Assembly: GCA_030544235.1 (NCBI GenBank)
Contig: CM060477.1
Location: forward strand, 26,756,038 to 26,820,037
Length of the DNA: 64,000 nt
Direction: 5' to 3'
Origin: Lepturacanthus savala
Taxonomy: Eukaryota; Chordata; Actinopteri; Scombriformes; Trichiuridae
Part shown: piece by piece, positions 10,166 through 19,711 of the stretch
Layout: the number at the start of each line of letters is the position of its first letter
Numbering within the stretch: the first letter of the stretch is position 1
Translations under genes and position numbers: made by a program
Notes under the pieces: model-generated
What the model was told of the DNA's origin: nothing
The model's input: only the letters and a program-made list of their open reading frames with translations
The model's database searches: none

Positions 10166-11667
10166 ATGTCGCACTTTTCAGGTAAGAAACTCTTATGTTT
10201 TCCTTAAGTACGTGTTTCAGCTCTGCCTATATGCACATACATTGTAATTTGTAAAAAAAAGAAAAAAAGAAAAGTGAAACTATTTTGTTTTTAAGGGGGT
10301 TTTATTTATTAAGGTTACGATTCTGGAGACGAATTCGTCCCCTTGAAGAAACGCTTCAGAATTCCAGGTTTATATATCTATTTAAAAAAAATAATAATTT
10401 ATTACTACTTTATTTACTTGTTTTACCTAACAATGTATATTCTGTATGTTTTAAATAATACTACAGCGAAATTGCAAGAAAAGAAAAAAAGATCACTTTC
10501 TTTAAAAGTGATTAGAGCGCAGCAGAAGAGGGAAAAACAGGAGACTGACGACGTTAGGTATGTGTGAATGTATAAATTGTAATGTAATTTGTTTATAAAA
10601 ACCCTTGTTTCTAAATCTAATTAGTATTGTTTTTAACTAACCTGAAACATCTGTTTTTTAAGCCTGAACAAAGAAAACGTTGCACCACAGACAGTCGACA
10701 GAGAGGTTTGTGTAGCAGCAGCAGAAATAGCTATACAACAGGCCGGTAAGATTTTAAATCTCATTTATCTGATTTTTATCTGGTGGTTTGGGTATAATAC
10801 GAATTAGTGATTTTTTACTATTAATGTATTTAACCTCGTAATCTTATGTGTCTCTTTTAAAGAATCACCAAAGAACCATAGCCCCCTCGCTTTAAAACAG
10901 CCCCTCACTGAGAGCGGACGGGAGAAGGAAACGACTTATTATGCGGGGTATGTATATGTACTTCATATATATGTATTTTTTTATTTGTTATTTATATTTA
11001 TTTTCATATTTGTACCGTCAGACAGCCGACGGAAGGCGAGCACACATGCGTAGACAACGTGTGTCAATCAGAACCCGGAGAACGAGAATATGAAGACAAT
11101 CTACTGGTGACTCTAGAGATTTTGCGCAGGGAGGTTGAAAACCTACCCCCACCTCAGAACACTACATCACCCCCTCCTCCAGCACTATCACCCCAACACA
11201 GGGAAATACAGGGTAGCGATCATTCGCTTCCGATTTCGGGTGAGTCCAGAAGTTTATTTTACTCACCCGTAGCGACTTCATCCCCTATTTCTGACAATAG
11301 CGTATTACCCACGATACCGACCTGCATGAGACTGGACAGCGACTTATCAGCCCGTAATAATTTAATCGATATTAATTCCGATGATTTAAGTGAACTGTTT
11401 GAGCTGTGTACAAAACCTGTCAAAGCACCAACGCCTCTTTCAAAAAGTGATTTAGGGCCACTAGAACAAAAACTGGATGGCGGATTTGAAATTGTACAAG
11501 GTTTAGAACAGAAACTGGATGTTGCTGTAAAAAATATAAAGGAATCTGTACACGCGACGGCAGTCGTATCCAAAACCCTAGATAGACTCACGACCCAGTT
11601 AAATCAATTCATAACATGTATAACAGGTACAATCAGAGGTCTGGTTATACAAAGCACTAAAAAATAA
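10166..11667 (+). CDS. Six-exon spliced Polinton protein, 324 aa
   Basis: Exons 10166-10181, 10314-10367, 10467-10557, 10663-10745, 10863-10947 and 11022-11667 join in one frame of 975 nt, stop TAA at 11665. All five introns (132, 99, 105, 117 and 74 nt) are GT-AG, with good donors (GTAAG, GTTTA, GTATG, GTAAG, GTATG) and pyrimidine-rich acceptors, and every junction keeps phase. Exons 2-3 are very basic (KKRFR, then runs of K), suggesting a nuclear signal or nucleic-acid binding. The middle is Pro- and Ser-rich (PPPPALSP), followed by an acidic stretch. Residues near the C-terminus (about 245-310) look like a coiled coil. The stop codon lies inside an AATAAA (11663-11668). I do not recognise the family. 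First gene behind the left promoter, so an early regulatory or replication-accessory role is possible. Splicing is predicted, not shown. Confidence 0.75.
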
Positions 11668-11688
11668 ATCCCCAGTTATTGTTTTACA

Positions 11689-11707
11689 AGGTGTGCTAAT
11701 CCCACAG
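11689..11707 (+). promoter_or_regulatory. Probable splice acceptor before polB
   Basis: GTGCTAAT followed 11 nt later by CCCACAG, ending at 11707, two bases before the polymerase ATG (11710). A branch-point-like and acceptor-like pair here suggests polymerase mRNA is spliced from an upstream leader, probably starting at the 10068 promoter, rather than made from its own promoter. Inferred from motif only. Confidence 0.45.
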
Positions 11708-11709
11708 TC

Positions 11710-14700
11710 ATGTCGCCTCCTAAAAAAATACAGCGCTTGGATGATGAGTCAGACGATCATTCATTTATCAATATCGAAGATCTTAATAATGAGTTGGAAA
11801 CAGCCCTGGCAGAAACCAGAAATATGTTAAGACGGTCTTCAGATAACTTGGACGGAATAGATGTTGCACTAGCCGACCTAAACGCTATAACCCAAGAATT
11901 TATGTTATGGTACAACCACAACAGCGATAATGGTGTAAACAGTGTTGCTGCCGTGGGTGATAATACCCATGGTATAACGACTAATGTTGGAGCTGATGCG
12001 TCTGAGAGCACTGTTGATAATGTTAATGCTACTGATGTATGCGTAGACCCTTCTATTGTTAACCCCGTTCAACAGGGTGCGGGGCTACAGTCTTGTGACG
12101 GTGAATTACCATCTACGTCTGGTGCTATTCAGATTAGAGATATACCGGTGTTTAACGCTTCAGAACTACGTCAACGTCTCGATTTTAGAAACATTGATTT
12201 TAGTGAAATTGATGCGGTCCCCGGTGTGATCAGAGAGAGTCTAACAGGTGTTGTTGAACGTGCGTTAGAGATTTCACCACCAGGCAGTGTGTTAAATGTT
12301 GTGTTGAGGGGTCCTTCTCTAGCAAATGATGTCCAAGTTGTTTTAAAGGCCGACAACGATTACTGCTCCGAATCGTTCGTTGAGCAGGTGGCACAGGTGT
12401 TACAGAGTAATGACGATTCAGTGGGTGACGACGAACTAGAGATTGTGGTGACGGTTGTGCGTGGCAGGAGCGGGGGTGGGCGTTTAAAACTGGGGAGTAC
12501 TCCGTACAGCGAAATTTTATCCAAAAAGGGGCGTCATTTGTACAATCCGGACAACACCGGCGACAACAACAACTTGTGTTTCTCAATGTGTCTTGCTCGT
12601 TATGTCAATAACAGCCTTCCAAGGTCACAACAACAACATGACATCGTCACATATGCTCGACAGCTGCATGAGACACTTAACTTTGAGCATACACATAAAG
12701 TCTCGCTATCGGATATTACTCAATTTGAAAAACACCTGAAGGTGAAAATTATAGTCTTCCACCACAGCGTCGGACGTAAACGCCTGGAGTGGTTTCAAAC
12801 AACCAACAAACCACACCCGAAAACTGTATGGCTATATCTTCACGATGACCACTACTATTTAATCGAAAATCAGACGGGCTTTTTTGGGGTGTCGTACATG
12901 TGTCAGTATTGTTACACAGGCTATGAATCGCCAATGTGTCACAACTGTAAGGTACGATGCAACGTATGCTTTACAGAATGTCAAAAACACCCTGGTCAGG
13001 CCATAAAATGCGATTATTGTAAACGTATCTGCAAATCCAAACACTGTTTTGATCAGCACAAACTACCGGAGTCTAAACATTATATCACTCCGTGCTCAGT
13101 CTTAAAATACTGTGACGAATGTGGTACAATATACAAGGTTGGGAAAAATGCACATAAATGTCTACTTCCAGCATGTCCACACTGTGGCGAGCGTATAGTA
13201 GCCGTAGGGGACGCCCCACACGAGTGTTTTATACAACCTACGAAGCCTGACAAAACGCACACAAAGTACATACTGTACGATTTTGAGACCAGGTACCACG
13301 ACGGTAAACATGAAGCAAATTTCGTGTGTGCCATGGATATGAAGGGGGAAAAGCGTTGTTTTAACACGTTAAAATGTGTCGACGCGTTCGTAAAGTGGTA
13401 CAGAACCCCTAAATATAAAGGGTACACATTCATCGCACACAACGCTTCGGGTTTCGATAACTACATCCTGTTGGAATACATGGTATCGCAAGGAATCACA
13501 CCAACATTGACAATGCGCGGTAGCAGGGTCATTTTAATGTATGATAGTGCGTACCGACAGCGTTGGATAGATTCATTCAGTTTTTTACCCATGAGACTGG
13601 CAAAAACACCTGCTGCTTTAGGCTTTAAGGACCTGGAGAAGGGCTACTTTCCCCACAGATTTAACACACGTGAGAATGAACGTTATGTAGGCAAATACCC
13701 AGACCCCACCTATTACGGGTATGACTCTATGTGTGACAGCGAAAAAATCAAATTTATGAAGTGGTATGACACAGTCCGTGAAAAAACATTTAATTTTCAG
13801 GCAGAAATTCGGCACTATTGTATCAACGATGTGAAGGTGCTGAGGAAAGCGTGTATAATTTACCGTAACACGTTTCTGTCATGCACAAAAATCGACCCTT
13901 ATGCATACACTACACTGGCATCTAGTTGCATGGGTGTGTACAAAACACTCTTTCTGCCAAAAAACACACTGGCTATGACGTATGAAGGGGCATACACAAG
14001 ACAAAATAAAACATTCTCAAATGTGTCTATGCAATGGCTGAAATTCGTTGCAGCAACAGAAGGCATCCATATCAAACACGCCCTCAACGGCGGTGAGCAT
14101 AGTATAGGACCCTACTTTGTTGATGGGTATAACCCGCTTACAAACACATGTTATGAGTTTGCAGGATGTTTCTACCACGGCTGTGTACGCTGCTACGTAC
14201 AATCTGATTTGAATCCTGTCACAAAGGCCACAAATGGAGATCTGTACCGCATGTTCAATGACAAAGTCCGTAATCTGAGACTTGTGCACAAAAAGAATGT
14301 CATTGTTATGTGGGAGTGTGAATGGGCTAGCTTAGCTAGATCGGATCCCTCCGTACAGGCATTTTTGTCTGTGTACAGAAAACCGGAACGCTTAGACCCT
14401 CGTAAGGCTCTCTTTGGCGGGCGTACAAATGCCATGAAACTGTATCACCGCGTTACACCCGGTGAAAAAATCAGATACTATGACTTTACAAGTCTGTATC
14501 CCACAGTTCAGGCTAGAAAATCATACCCGGTAGGACATCCTCAGATCATTTACGAGAATTTTGATTCTGTTGAAAATTATTTTGGGTTTATCAAATGCAC
14601 TGTGTTACCCCCTCGAGGATTGTATCACCCTGTATTACCTGTCAGGTGTCGCGACAGACTGATGTTCCCGCTCTGCGGTACATGTGCTGAGCAGTTGAAC

Positions 14701-15759
14701 CAGACGAGTGCCTGTTCTCACTGTGACAAAGATAGACAGTTGTCGGGTGTATGGGTATCGTTTGAGCTTCAAAAAGCGGTTGAAAAGGGGTACAGGATTG
14801 TAGACATTGACGAAGTGTGGCATTTTCCTAACAAGACGGATAAATTGTTTAAGGAATATGTTAAAACATTTCTGAAGTGTAAACAGGAGGCGTCCGGTTA
14901 CCCCGGACATGTCAAAACACCTGAAGAACAGCAGCAGTACATCGATGATTACCATCAGCATGAGGGTATCAAGCTTGACCCATCCAAGATTTGTGTCAAC
15001 AAGGCAGTAAGAAGCTGTAACAAACTTCTTCTGAACTCTTTGTGGGGTAGGTTTAGCATGCGTCCTAACATGCCTTCGTGTGAACTGATCACAGAACCCG
15101 AGTGGTTTACACAACTGATGTTCAGCGATCACTATGACGTGAGACAATTCTGCTTCATCTCTGATGAGGTGGGTATGGTTCAGTGGCGACATGCTAATAC
15201 CACTGCCTCGCGGGTAAAAGACGTAAACGTATTTATCGGAGCCATGACAACCGCATATGCGAGACTCATGTTATATGATCTGCTAGATAAACTGCAAGAG
15301 CGTGTTTTGTACTGTGACACCGACAGTGTCATTTTTACTTCACAGCCCGGCGACTGGATCCCCCCTCTAGGCTCATACCTAGGGGACTTGACTGATGAAA
15401 TAAATGACGGTGATGTGTGTGGTTCACCCGATGAAGATTTCATAGTCGAGTATGTATCAGGCGGACCCAAGTGCTATGCCTATTACACTCAGCGTGGTAA
15501 AACGCAAGTGAAATGTAAGGGGGTAACACTGAACGCTAAAAATTCAAGCGTTGTCACACATGAATCATTGAAGGGTCTTGTTCAATCATTTGTAGCCGAC
15601 CGGTACTCCGGCGCACACGTGATCACTGAAGCCGATACCATAAAACGTGATAAAAAGCGGTTCCACCTCAAAAACGACACAGTTATTAAGAAGGTCAAGG
15701 TAGTGTACAGCAAACGTAGAGTGTTTCCTGATTACACTACGCTACCTTATGGATATTAA
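11710..15759 (+). CDS. POLB: Protein-primed family B DNA polymerase, 1349 aa
   Basis: Replicates the element from its termini. Order of parts: an acidic N-terminal region (1-270); a domain with D-N-N-N-L-C-F (Cys290) and D-D-H-Y-Y (His381) that resembles the layout of OTU-like cysteine peptidases; a Cys/His-rich block with many CxxC pairs (about 397-510); the 3'-5' exonuclease with Exo I DFET (Asp524), Exo II N-x4-FD (Asp583) and Exo III Y-x3-D (Tyr703, Asp707); and the polymerase with motif A D-F-T-S-L-Y-P (Asp925), motif B K-x3-N-S-x2-G (Lys1105, Gly1113) and motif C Y-C-D-T-D (Asp1203, Asp1205). All catalytic acidic residues are present. The last 11 nt overlap the ATPase gene. Long for the family because of the N-terminal extension. 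The peptidase-like reading is a suggestion, not a proven domain. Confidence 0.95.
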   Translation: MSPPKKIQRLDDESDDHSFINIEDLNNELETALAETRNMLRRSSDNLDGIDVALADLNAITQEFMLWYNHNSDNGVNSVAAVGDNTHGITTNVGADASESTVDNVNATDVCVDPSIVNPVQQGAGLQSCDGELPSTSGAIQIRDIPVFNASELRQRLDFRNIDFSEIDAVPGVIRESLTGVVERALEISPPGSVLNVVLRGPSLANDVQVVLKADNDYCSESFVEQVAQVLQSNDDSVGDDELEIVVTVVRGRSGGGRLKLGSTPYSEILSKKGRHLYNPDNTGDNNNLCFSMCLARYVNNSLPRSQQQHDIVTYARQLHETLNFEHTHKVSLSDITQFEKHLKVKIIVFHHSVGRKRLEWFQTTNKPHPKTVWLYLHDDHYYLIENQTGFFGVSYMCQYCYTGYESPMCHNCKVRCNVCFTECQKHPGQAIKCDYCKRICKSKHCFDQHKLPESKHYITPCSVLKYCDECGTIYKVGKNAHKCLLPACPHCGERIVAVGDAPHECFIQPTKPDKTHTKYILYDFETRYHDGKHEANFVCAMDMKGEKRCFNTLKCVDAFVKWYRTPKYKGYTFIAHNASGFDNYILLEYMVSQGITPTLTMRGSRVILMYDSAYRQRWIDSFSFLPMRLAKTPAALGFKDLEKGYFPHRFNTRENERYVGKYPDPTYYGYDSMCDSEKIKFMKWYDTVREKTFNFQAEIRHYCINDVKVLRKACIIYRNTFLSCTKIDPYAYTTLASSCMGVYKTLFLPKNTLAMTYEGAYTRQNKTFSNVSMQWLKFVAATEGIHIKHALNGGEHSIGPYFVDGYNPLTNTCYEFAGCFYHGCVRCYVQSDLNPVTKATNGDLYRMFNDKVRNLRLVHKKNVIVMWECEWASLARSDPSVQAFLSVYRKPERLDPRKALFGGRTNAMKLYHRVTPGEKIRYYDFTSLYPTVQARKSYPVGHPQIIYENFDSVENYFGFIKCTVLPPRGLYHPVLPVRCRDRLMFPLCGTCAEQLNQTSACSHCDKDRQLSGVWVSFELQKAVEKGYRIVDIDEVWHFPNKTDKLFKEYVKTFLKCKQEASGYPGHVKTPEEQQQYIDDYHQHEGIKLDPSKICVNKAVRSCNKLLLNSLWGRFSMRPNMPSCELITEPEWFTQLMFSDHYDVRQFCFISDEVGMVQWRHANTTASRVKDVNVFIGAMTTAYARLMLYDLLDKLQERVLYCDTDSVIFTSQPGDWIPPLGSYLGDLTDEINDGDVCGSPDEDFIVEYVSGGPKCYAYYTQRGKTQVKCKGVTLNAKNSSVVTHESLKGLVQSFVADRYSGAHVITEADTIKRDKKRFHLKNDTVIKKVKVVYSKRRVFPDYTTLPYGY

Positions 15760-16426
15760 CGCAGACCGCGGTTTTGATGGCCGGTTACAACACCCCTTCA
15801 GTATGGTAGTTAGCGGCCCCTCAAATTGTGGTAAAACTTACTTTGTTAAGGATGTTATTGAAAACACGTCAACACTTATTTCACACCGCATTGAAAACAT
15901 TGTATATATTTATTCATGTTGGCAGCCTTTGTATGATCAACTCCTTAAAATGCGTGATATTAATTTTGTGAACGGATTACCCGAATCATTGTGTGATGAC
16001 ACATTACTTCCCCCTGACAAAACAAATCTTTTAATCATTGATGATTTGATGAATGATGCTAGTAGCAATATCGAAGTGCAAAATGTATTCACTAAATACG
16101 TCCACCACAGAAATCTAAGTTGTATATACCTAGTGCAAAATCTTTTTATTCAAGGAAAAGCCAGTCGCACCATTAGTTTAAATACCAATTACCTTGTTTT
16201 GTTTAAAAATCCTAGAGATAAATATCAGATTAGTTTACTCGGCAGACAAATGTTTCCGGGTAATACTAAATATTTTTTAGAAGCATTCAATGATGCCACC
16301 GGCCCCGCCTATGGCTATCTGCTTGTTGATTATAAAGCTACAACCCCAGATCATATGAGGCTCAGAACAAATTTGCTATCAGATCACACTGTTGTGTATG
16401 TACCGAAAAAACACCGTACTGTGTAG
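15749..16426 (+). CDS. ATP: Genome-packaging ATPase (FtsK/HerA, A32-like), 225 aa
   Basis: Drives DNA into the capsid in this virus lineage. Walker A is G-P-S-N-C-G-K-T (residues 23-30) and Walker B is L-L-I-I-D-D (94-99). Length and motif spacing fit Polinton and adenovirus IVa2/poxvirus A32-like ATPases. The ATG overlaps the end of the polymerase gene by 11 nt in another frame. The next gene starts two bases after its stop, so these genes must be expressed from shared or spliced messages. No break is visible. Confidence 0.92.
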   Translation: MDINADRGFDGRLQHPFSMVVSGPSNCGKTYFVKDVIENTSTLISHRIENIVYIYSCWQPLYDQLLKMRDINFVNGLPESLCDDTLLPPDKTNLLIIDDLMNDASSNIEVQNVFTKYVHHRNLSCIYLVQNLFIQGKASRTISLNTNYLVLFKNPRDKYQISLLGRQMFPGNTKYFLEAFNDATGPAYGYLLVDYKATTPDHMRLRTNLLSDHTVVYVPKKHRTV

Positions 16427-16428
16427 CC

Positions 16429-16755
16429 ATGTCGTTACGTATGCAAAGAAACCTTGCGCTACTGGAGTTGTTATATAAATCCAAGCCTAGCATGCAACGC
16501 GTTATTGTGTGTAACGCAAGCACTGACTTTATTAGTGCTCTGTGTGAAATAGCTCTTAATGTGTTGAGAGGTAACATCCCTCTGACAGACAAGCAATACC
16601 GACAATTAAAAAGGAAGAAAACAGTTGTCAGACTCATCGCCAACAGGAGTATTAATTCTACACAGAAGAAAAAGTCAATCAACCAGACGGGTGGTTTTTT
16701 ACTACCTTTACTAGGCGCTGCTATCCCGTTTATTACAGGTCTACTGAGCAGGTGA
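16429..16755 (+). CDS. Small basic virion-type protein, 108 aa
   Basis: Starts two bases after the ATPase stop. The N-terminal two thirds are helical and Cys/Arg-containing. A basic stretch (about 62-86, rich in K and R) is followed by a Gly-Gly and a hydrophobic C-terminal tail of about 20 residues (G-F-L-L-P-L-L-G-A-A). Polintons of many animals have a small gene with this basic-then-hydrophobic ending, and it recalls adenovirus core or membrane-active peptides (pX, pVI). The function is not established. The hydrophobic tail might insert in membranes during entry, which is inference. Confidence 0.7.
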   Translation: MSLRMQRNLALLELLYKSKPSMQRVIVCNASTDFISALCEIALNVLRGNIPLTDKQYRQLKRKKTVVRLIANRSINSTQKKKSINQTGGFLLPLLGAAIPFITGLLSR

Positions 16756-16768
16756 TAGAGACGCCATC

Positions 16769-17596
16769 ATGGATCATACGCAAAAGATGTTTCTTGTGCC
16801 GCAGCATCAGCTGGACCTTTTAAAGCGCCAACAACAACAACATGCATCGGACCAAAACAGCAGCTCTGTTAGACAGGCGGTACAAAATGAATTAGACAAG
16901 TCCATGTTAGATGTGCTCAACGCGACCGACATAGATGAGTACGAGAAGGCTAAAAAATATGGGCATATCTTACAGCGATACCTCTCCCTTGTAAAACAGG
17001 AGGAGCGTGAAAAAGGAGTACTAACTTTAACATTGCCTCATGACGACACTAGTAATACACTATCTGCTAGATCTAATCCGGCTATGTTATCGGAACACGT
17101 CGGGGATGCCAGAGAAATAGTAGAAGAAATTTTAAGACATATCCCTAAAAGATGTAAAAGAAACGCTGAACATATTCTGGAGGCACTGACCAAATCAAAA
17201 AATGTAATTTCGTGGAACGACAACGGTGAAATTGTTATTGATGATCGGGTGGTTAAAGGTTCGCATATATTTGATTTAGTAAAAAGTGTCACCAGTTTAC
17301 ATAATATTACAGACTCATCGAGACCTATAGGGTGGAGTGTTTTTTTAAAAACACTAGCTAGTTTGAACGTGCCCATGTCTGCAGTGCCTAACACATTTGT
17401 GCGTCAAGCGATTGCCGTGGAGAAAGATGCAGATACAGCCATGAGTACATGTATCGTGACACCTGATGTAACTGGTTCAAAAAAAAAAGAAAAGCGATTT
17501 TTAACCGATTCGTCATTTAGCACACCTTGTAAAACACGTCGTTCTAAACACATTAGACCATCGTGTGTGAAAGACCAAATTTGGTTAGATTTTTGA
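16769..17596 (+). CDS. Conserved Polinton protein of unknown function, 275 aa
   Basis: Follows the 108-aa gene by 13 bp. The N-terminus is Gln-rich and probably coiled coil (about 10-75). A middle domain (about 115-215) contains W-N-D-N-G-E-I-V-I-D and a later G-W-S-V-F, a pattern I associate with an uncharacterised gene found beside capsid genes in Polintons. The C-terminus is basic (KKKEKR, KTRRSK), suggesting nuclear or nucleic-acid contact. Last gene of the left block, upstream of the AATAAA at 17787. I do not assign a function. Confidence 0.75.
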   Translation: MDHTQKMFLVPQHQLDLLKRQQQQHASDQNSSSVRQAVQNELDKSMLDVLNATDIDEYEKAKKYGHILQRYLSLVKQEEREKGVLTLTLPHDDTSNTLSARSNPAMLSEHVGDAREIVEEILRHIPKRCKRNAEHILEALTKSKNVISWNDNGEIVIDDRVVKGSHIFDLVKSVTSLHNITDSSRPIGWSVFLKTLASLNVPMSAVPNTFVRQAIAVEKDADTAMSTCIVTPDVTGSKKKEKRFLTDSSFSTPCKTRRSKHIRPSCVKDQIWLDF

Positions 17597-17880
17597 TCAT
17601 GTACTACATCACTTTTTTGAATCAGATGTTTGTTGCTGTTTCTTTGTATTTGCTTATCGTGTATATTTTCTGTCTGTAAATTGTAATGAATATTTTTGAG
17701 TGTACATTTTTTATGTTTTGTTAGAGTATGCTACAATGAAATGTGATTTTCATCATCATGTTTGTGTCTTTTTTTATCATGTGAATAATAAAAACAATGT
17801 GAGTTTAACATAACGTTTCAATATGTTTATTCGTCTTGACATTTCATCACAGTCATCGTTAGTTTTTTCTAGTTCAAGCA
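17597..17880. terminator. Convergent poly(A) signals
   Basis: AATAAA at 17787-17792 on + serves the left block. The reverse AATAAA at 17831-17826 on - serves the right block. The two signals are only 34 bp apart, with T-rich sequence on either side, so the two convergent transcripts probably overlap slightly. This is the only non-coding gap in the core of the element. Confidence 0.75.
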
Positions 17881-18381
17881 TCATTTTACACATTGAACAC
17901 ATGTAAAAACAAAATCTTTACACACAACGGGATTTATTTTTTTAACAAACAGACAAACCATAGCATCATTATTAACAAGATTAGAGCCATACATTTTAAG
18001 TACTCTGGCAAAAGGTATTCCTCTCTGAATGTGGTATAAGAAAAAAATACAATGTTGCCCACATGTTGTTGTAAAGTCGTTTTGGACTTGTTTTTTGGAA
18101 TACCATACATTTACACAATTCTTTGTTAAAAAATCATTTATCAACGACGGGAATTTGTCTGGAGAATTACCAAAACTGTCAAAAAAATAGCCATGACTGT
18201 GTTTTGTAATATAAATAGCCAACCAGTGTTCACCGGGCATGTGGGAGGGATGAGTGTTTACAATCAACATGGCGGGTAATTTACAAATCTCTGGAAGCAT
18301 ATCGCAGGGTAAAACACCCAGAAAATCTATACCTCTAGCGGTTATTTTTTTAATTACGCTAGTCATCTCTATAGTATTCAT
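17881..18381 (-). CDS. PRO: Adenain-type cysteine protease, 166 aa
   Basis: Processes capsid precursors in adenovirus-like virions. The catalytic triad fits the C5/Ulp1-like layout: His52 in G-E-H-W-L-A, Asp68 in F-F-D-S-F-G, Gln100 as a possible oxyanion residue, and Cys107 in T-T-C-G-Q-H-C. The length is close to the roughly 200 aa of adenain. It is the last gene of the minus-strand late block, 21 bp after the capsid gene. All key residues are kept. Confidence 0.93.
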   Translation of the reverse strand: MNTIEMTSVIKKITARGIDFLGVLPCDMLPEICKLPAMLIVNTHPSHMPGEHWLAIYITKHSHGYFFDSFGNSPDKFPSLINDFLTKNCVNVWYSKKQVQNDFTTTCGQHCIFFLYHIQRGIPFARVLKMYGSNLVNNDAMVCLFVKKINPVVCKDFVFTCVQCVK

Positions 18382-18402
18382 AATTTTTTCTTCTTTTTCT
18401 TC

Positions 18403-19710
18403 TTAGTAGTAGTCAAGAAGTACCTGCCTCTTGTTTGATATCTCAATTACAGAATCAAAAACAGCATAACACACAAGCGTAACTGTGCGGGGTAGCGGAG
18501 TTCTAAAACGAACTTCCAGCCTCACATTACCCGATTTAATTAATGAAACGTTTCCTGAACAACCCTCGTCAGGTTCCAGGTTAAAACAAAATAAGCTGTA
18601 GCCAGAGCCGAAATCTTGACGGGTGATGGCCAGCGATCTGTCTTTTAAGTGTCGTCCTGTGGTTTGTATCAGTTGCTGATATTCTCTTGCGTATTGTCCT
18701 CTAGGAAAATATGGTTGAAAAGGTTTTGCAGGGAAAGGTTGTCCATCCGCGTACACGCTTATAAACTCTGTGTCGTAATGTCCGAAATTAAAGGGGTTAC
18801 GGGCATAATTACCCGTATACGCTTCGTTATCCACAAATCCTATTACCAGGAATTTGGGTATTTGCCCGATGTAAAGATTTTCTTGATTACAAACTCTTGT
18901 TCCAGCAGGAATAGAAAAAGTTTTTAAAGCCACTCTGTCTATAGCGTATTTAGCGTTGGTGTGTTGTAAAGCTCTACTGTGAGCCAATCTGACAGGAGGA
19001 GCTATAGAGACCTTTTTTACAAACACACTGGCTGAAACAATCTTAACATGGAATGCGGCATTGGCGGCGCTCGTTAACGCAAATTCGTCTTTTGCCCTGA
19101 TGAACTTCAGAGAAATGTCGACACCGTTTAACATTAACTTCTCCTGAAAAAACAAATCGGCGTGTATGGGGGCGATCAGTTCCACAATACGACCGTTTTC
19201 CGTATAACCTGCTCTTTTCACCAGTCCTTGATTGTCACCTGTTATTGACACAGCATCCATCTGATCTGCCGTGTCCTTACAAAACAAGCCCCCACCAAAC
19301 TGGGTGTTCAGCGTATCCTCCGAGTAATTAAGTAGACATTCTATTATTCCTCTGTACGGATATGTGTTAGAGGACTGTGTTATAAGACGATCCCCCAGCA
19401 TTATATCCACTTGTGAAAAAAGAGTGCACGCAGGGTAATTAATAAACCCTACATCAGCTCCTTGAGCAATGTTTGAACCGTCCGCGTTGGTAATTTTTAC
19501 CCGGGTATACAGGTACGTGTCGTTTAAATCCAGATAATCCTCCCCGCTTGCCGATATGAAAAACTCGAGCGGTCCCGTATCCGTTATCGCCGAGATGGGT
19601 GGTATTTCAACAAACGTCGATTTTTCAATAGATGTCTGTGTGTACGGCACCGTAAACAGATCCAACTCTGTTTTTACACATTCTGCCGAGTGACTATGTA
19701 TGAGTGACAT
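18403..19710 (-). CDS. MCP: Major capsid protein (double jelly roll), 435 aa
   Basis: Forms the hexon-like capsomers. The first ATG is at 19710 (the open frame extends three codons further, but only to a GTG). The N-terminal part has S-I-E-K-S, then L-E-F-F-I-S and D-Y-L-D-L-N-D-T-Y-L, a pattern typical of the first strand region of Polinton major capsid proteins. Length fits the family (about 430-600 aa). One base separates its ATG from the stop of the 157-aa gene, and 21 bp separate it from the protease. No stop or frameshift. Confidence 0.88.
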   Translation of the reverse strand: MSLIHSHSAECVKTELDLFTVPYTQTSIEKSTFVEIPPISAITDTGPLEFFISASGEDYLDLNDTYLYTRVKITNADGSNIAQGADVGFINYPACTLFSQVDIMLGDRLITQSSNTYPYRGIIECLLNYSEDTLNTQFGGGLFCKDTADQMDAVSITGDNQGLVKRAGYTENGRIVELIAPIHADLFFQEKLMLNGVDISLKFIRAKDEFALTSAANAAFHVKIVSASVFVKKVSIAPPVRLAHSRALQHTNAKYAIDRVALKTFSIPAGTRVCNQENLYIGQIPKFLVIGFVDNEAYTGNYARNPFNFGHYDTEFISVYADGQPFPAKPFQPYFPRGQYAREYQQLIQTTGRHLKDRSLAITRQDFGSGYSLFCFNLEPDEGCSGNVSLIKSGNVRLEVRFRTPLPRTVTLVCYAVFDSVIEISNKRQVLLDYY

Positions 19711-19711
19711 A

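Noticed and set aside
10343..10567. Single-exon reading of 10343-10567
   Set aside because: It merges two exons and an AT-rich intron. The splice sites give a better frame.
12230..12586. Minus-strand frames opposite the polymerase
   Set aside because: Shadow frames of a gene with clear motifs on the + strand.
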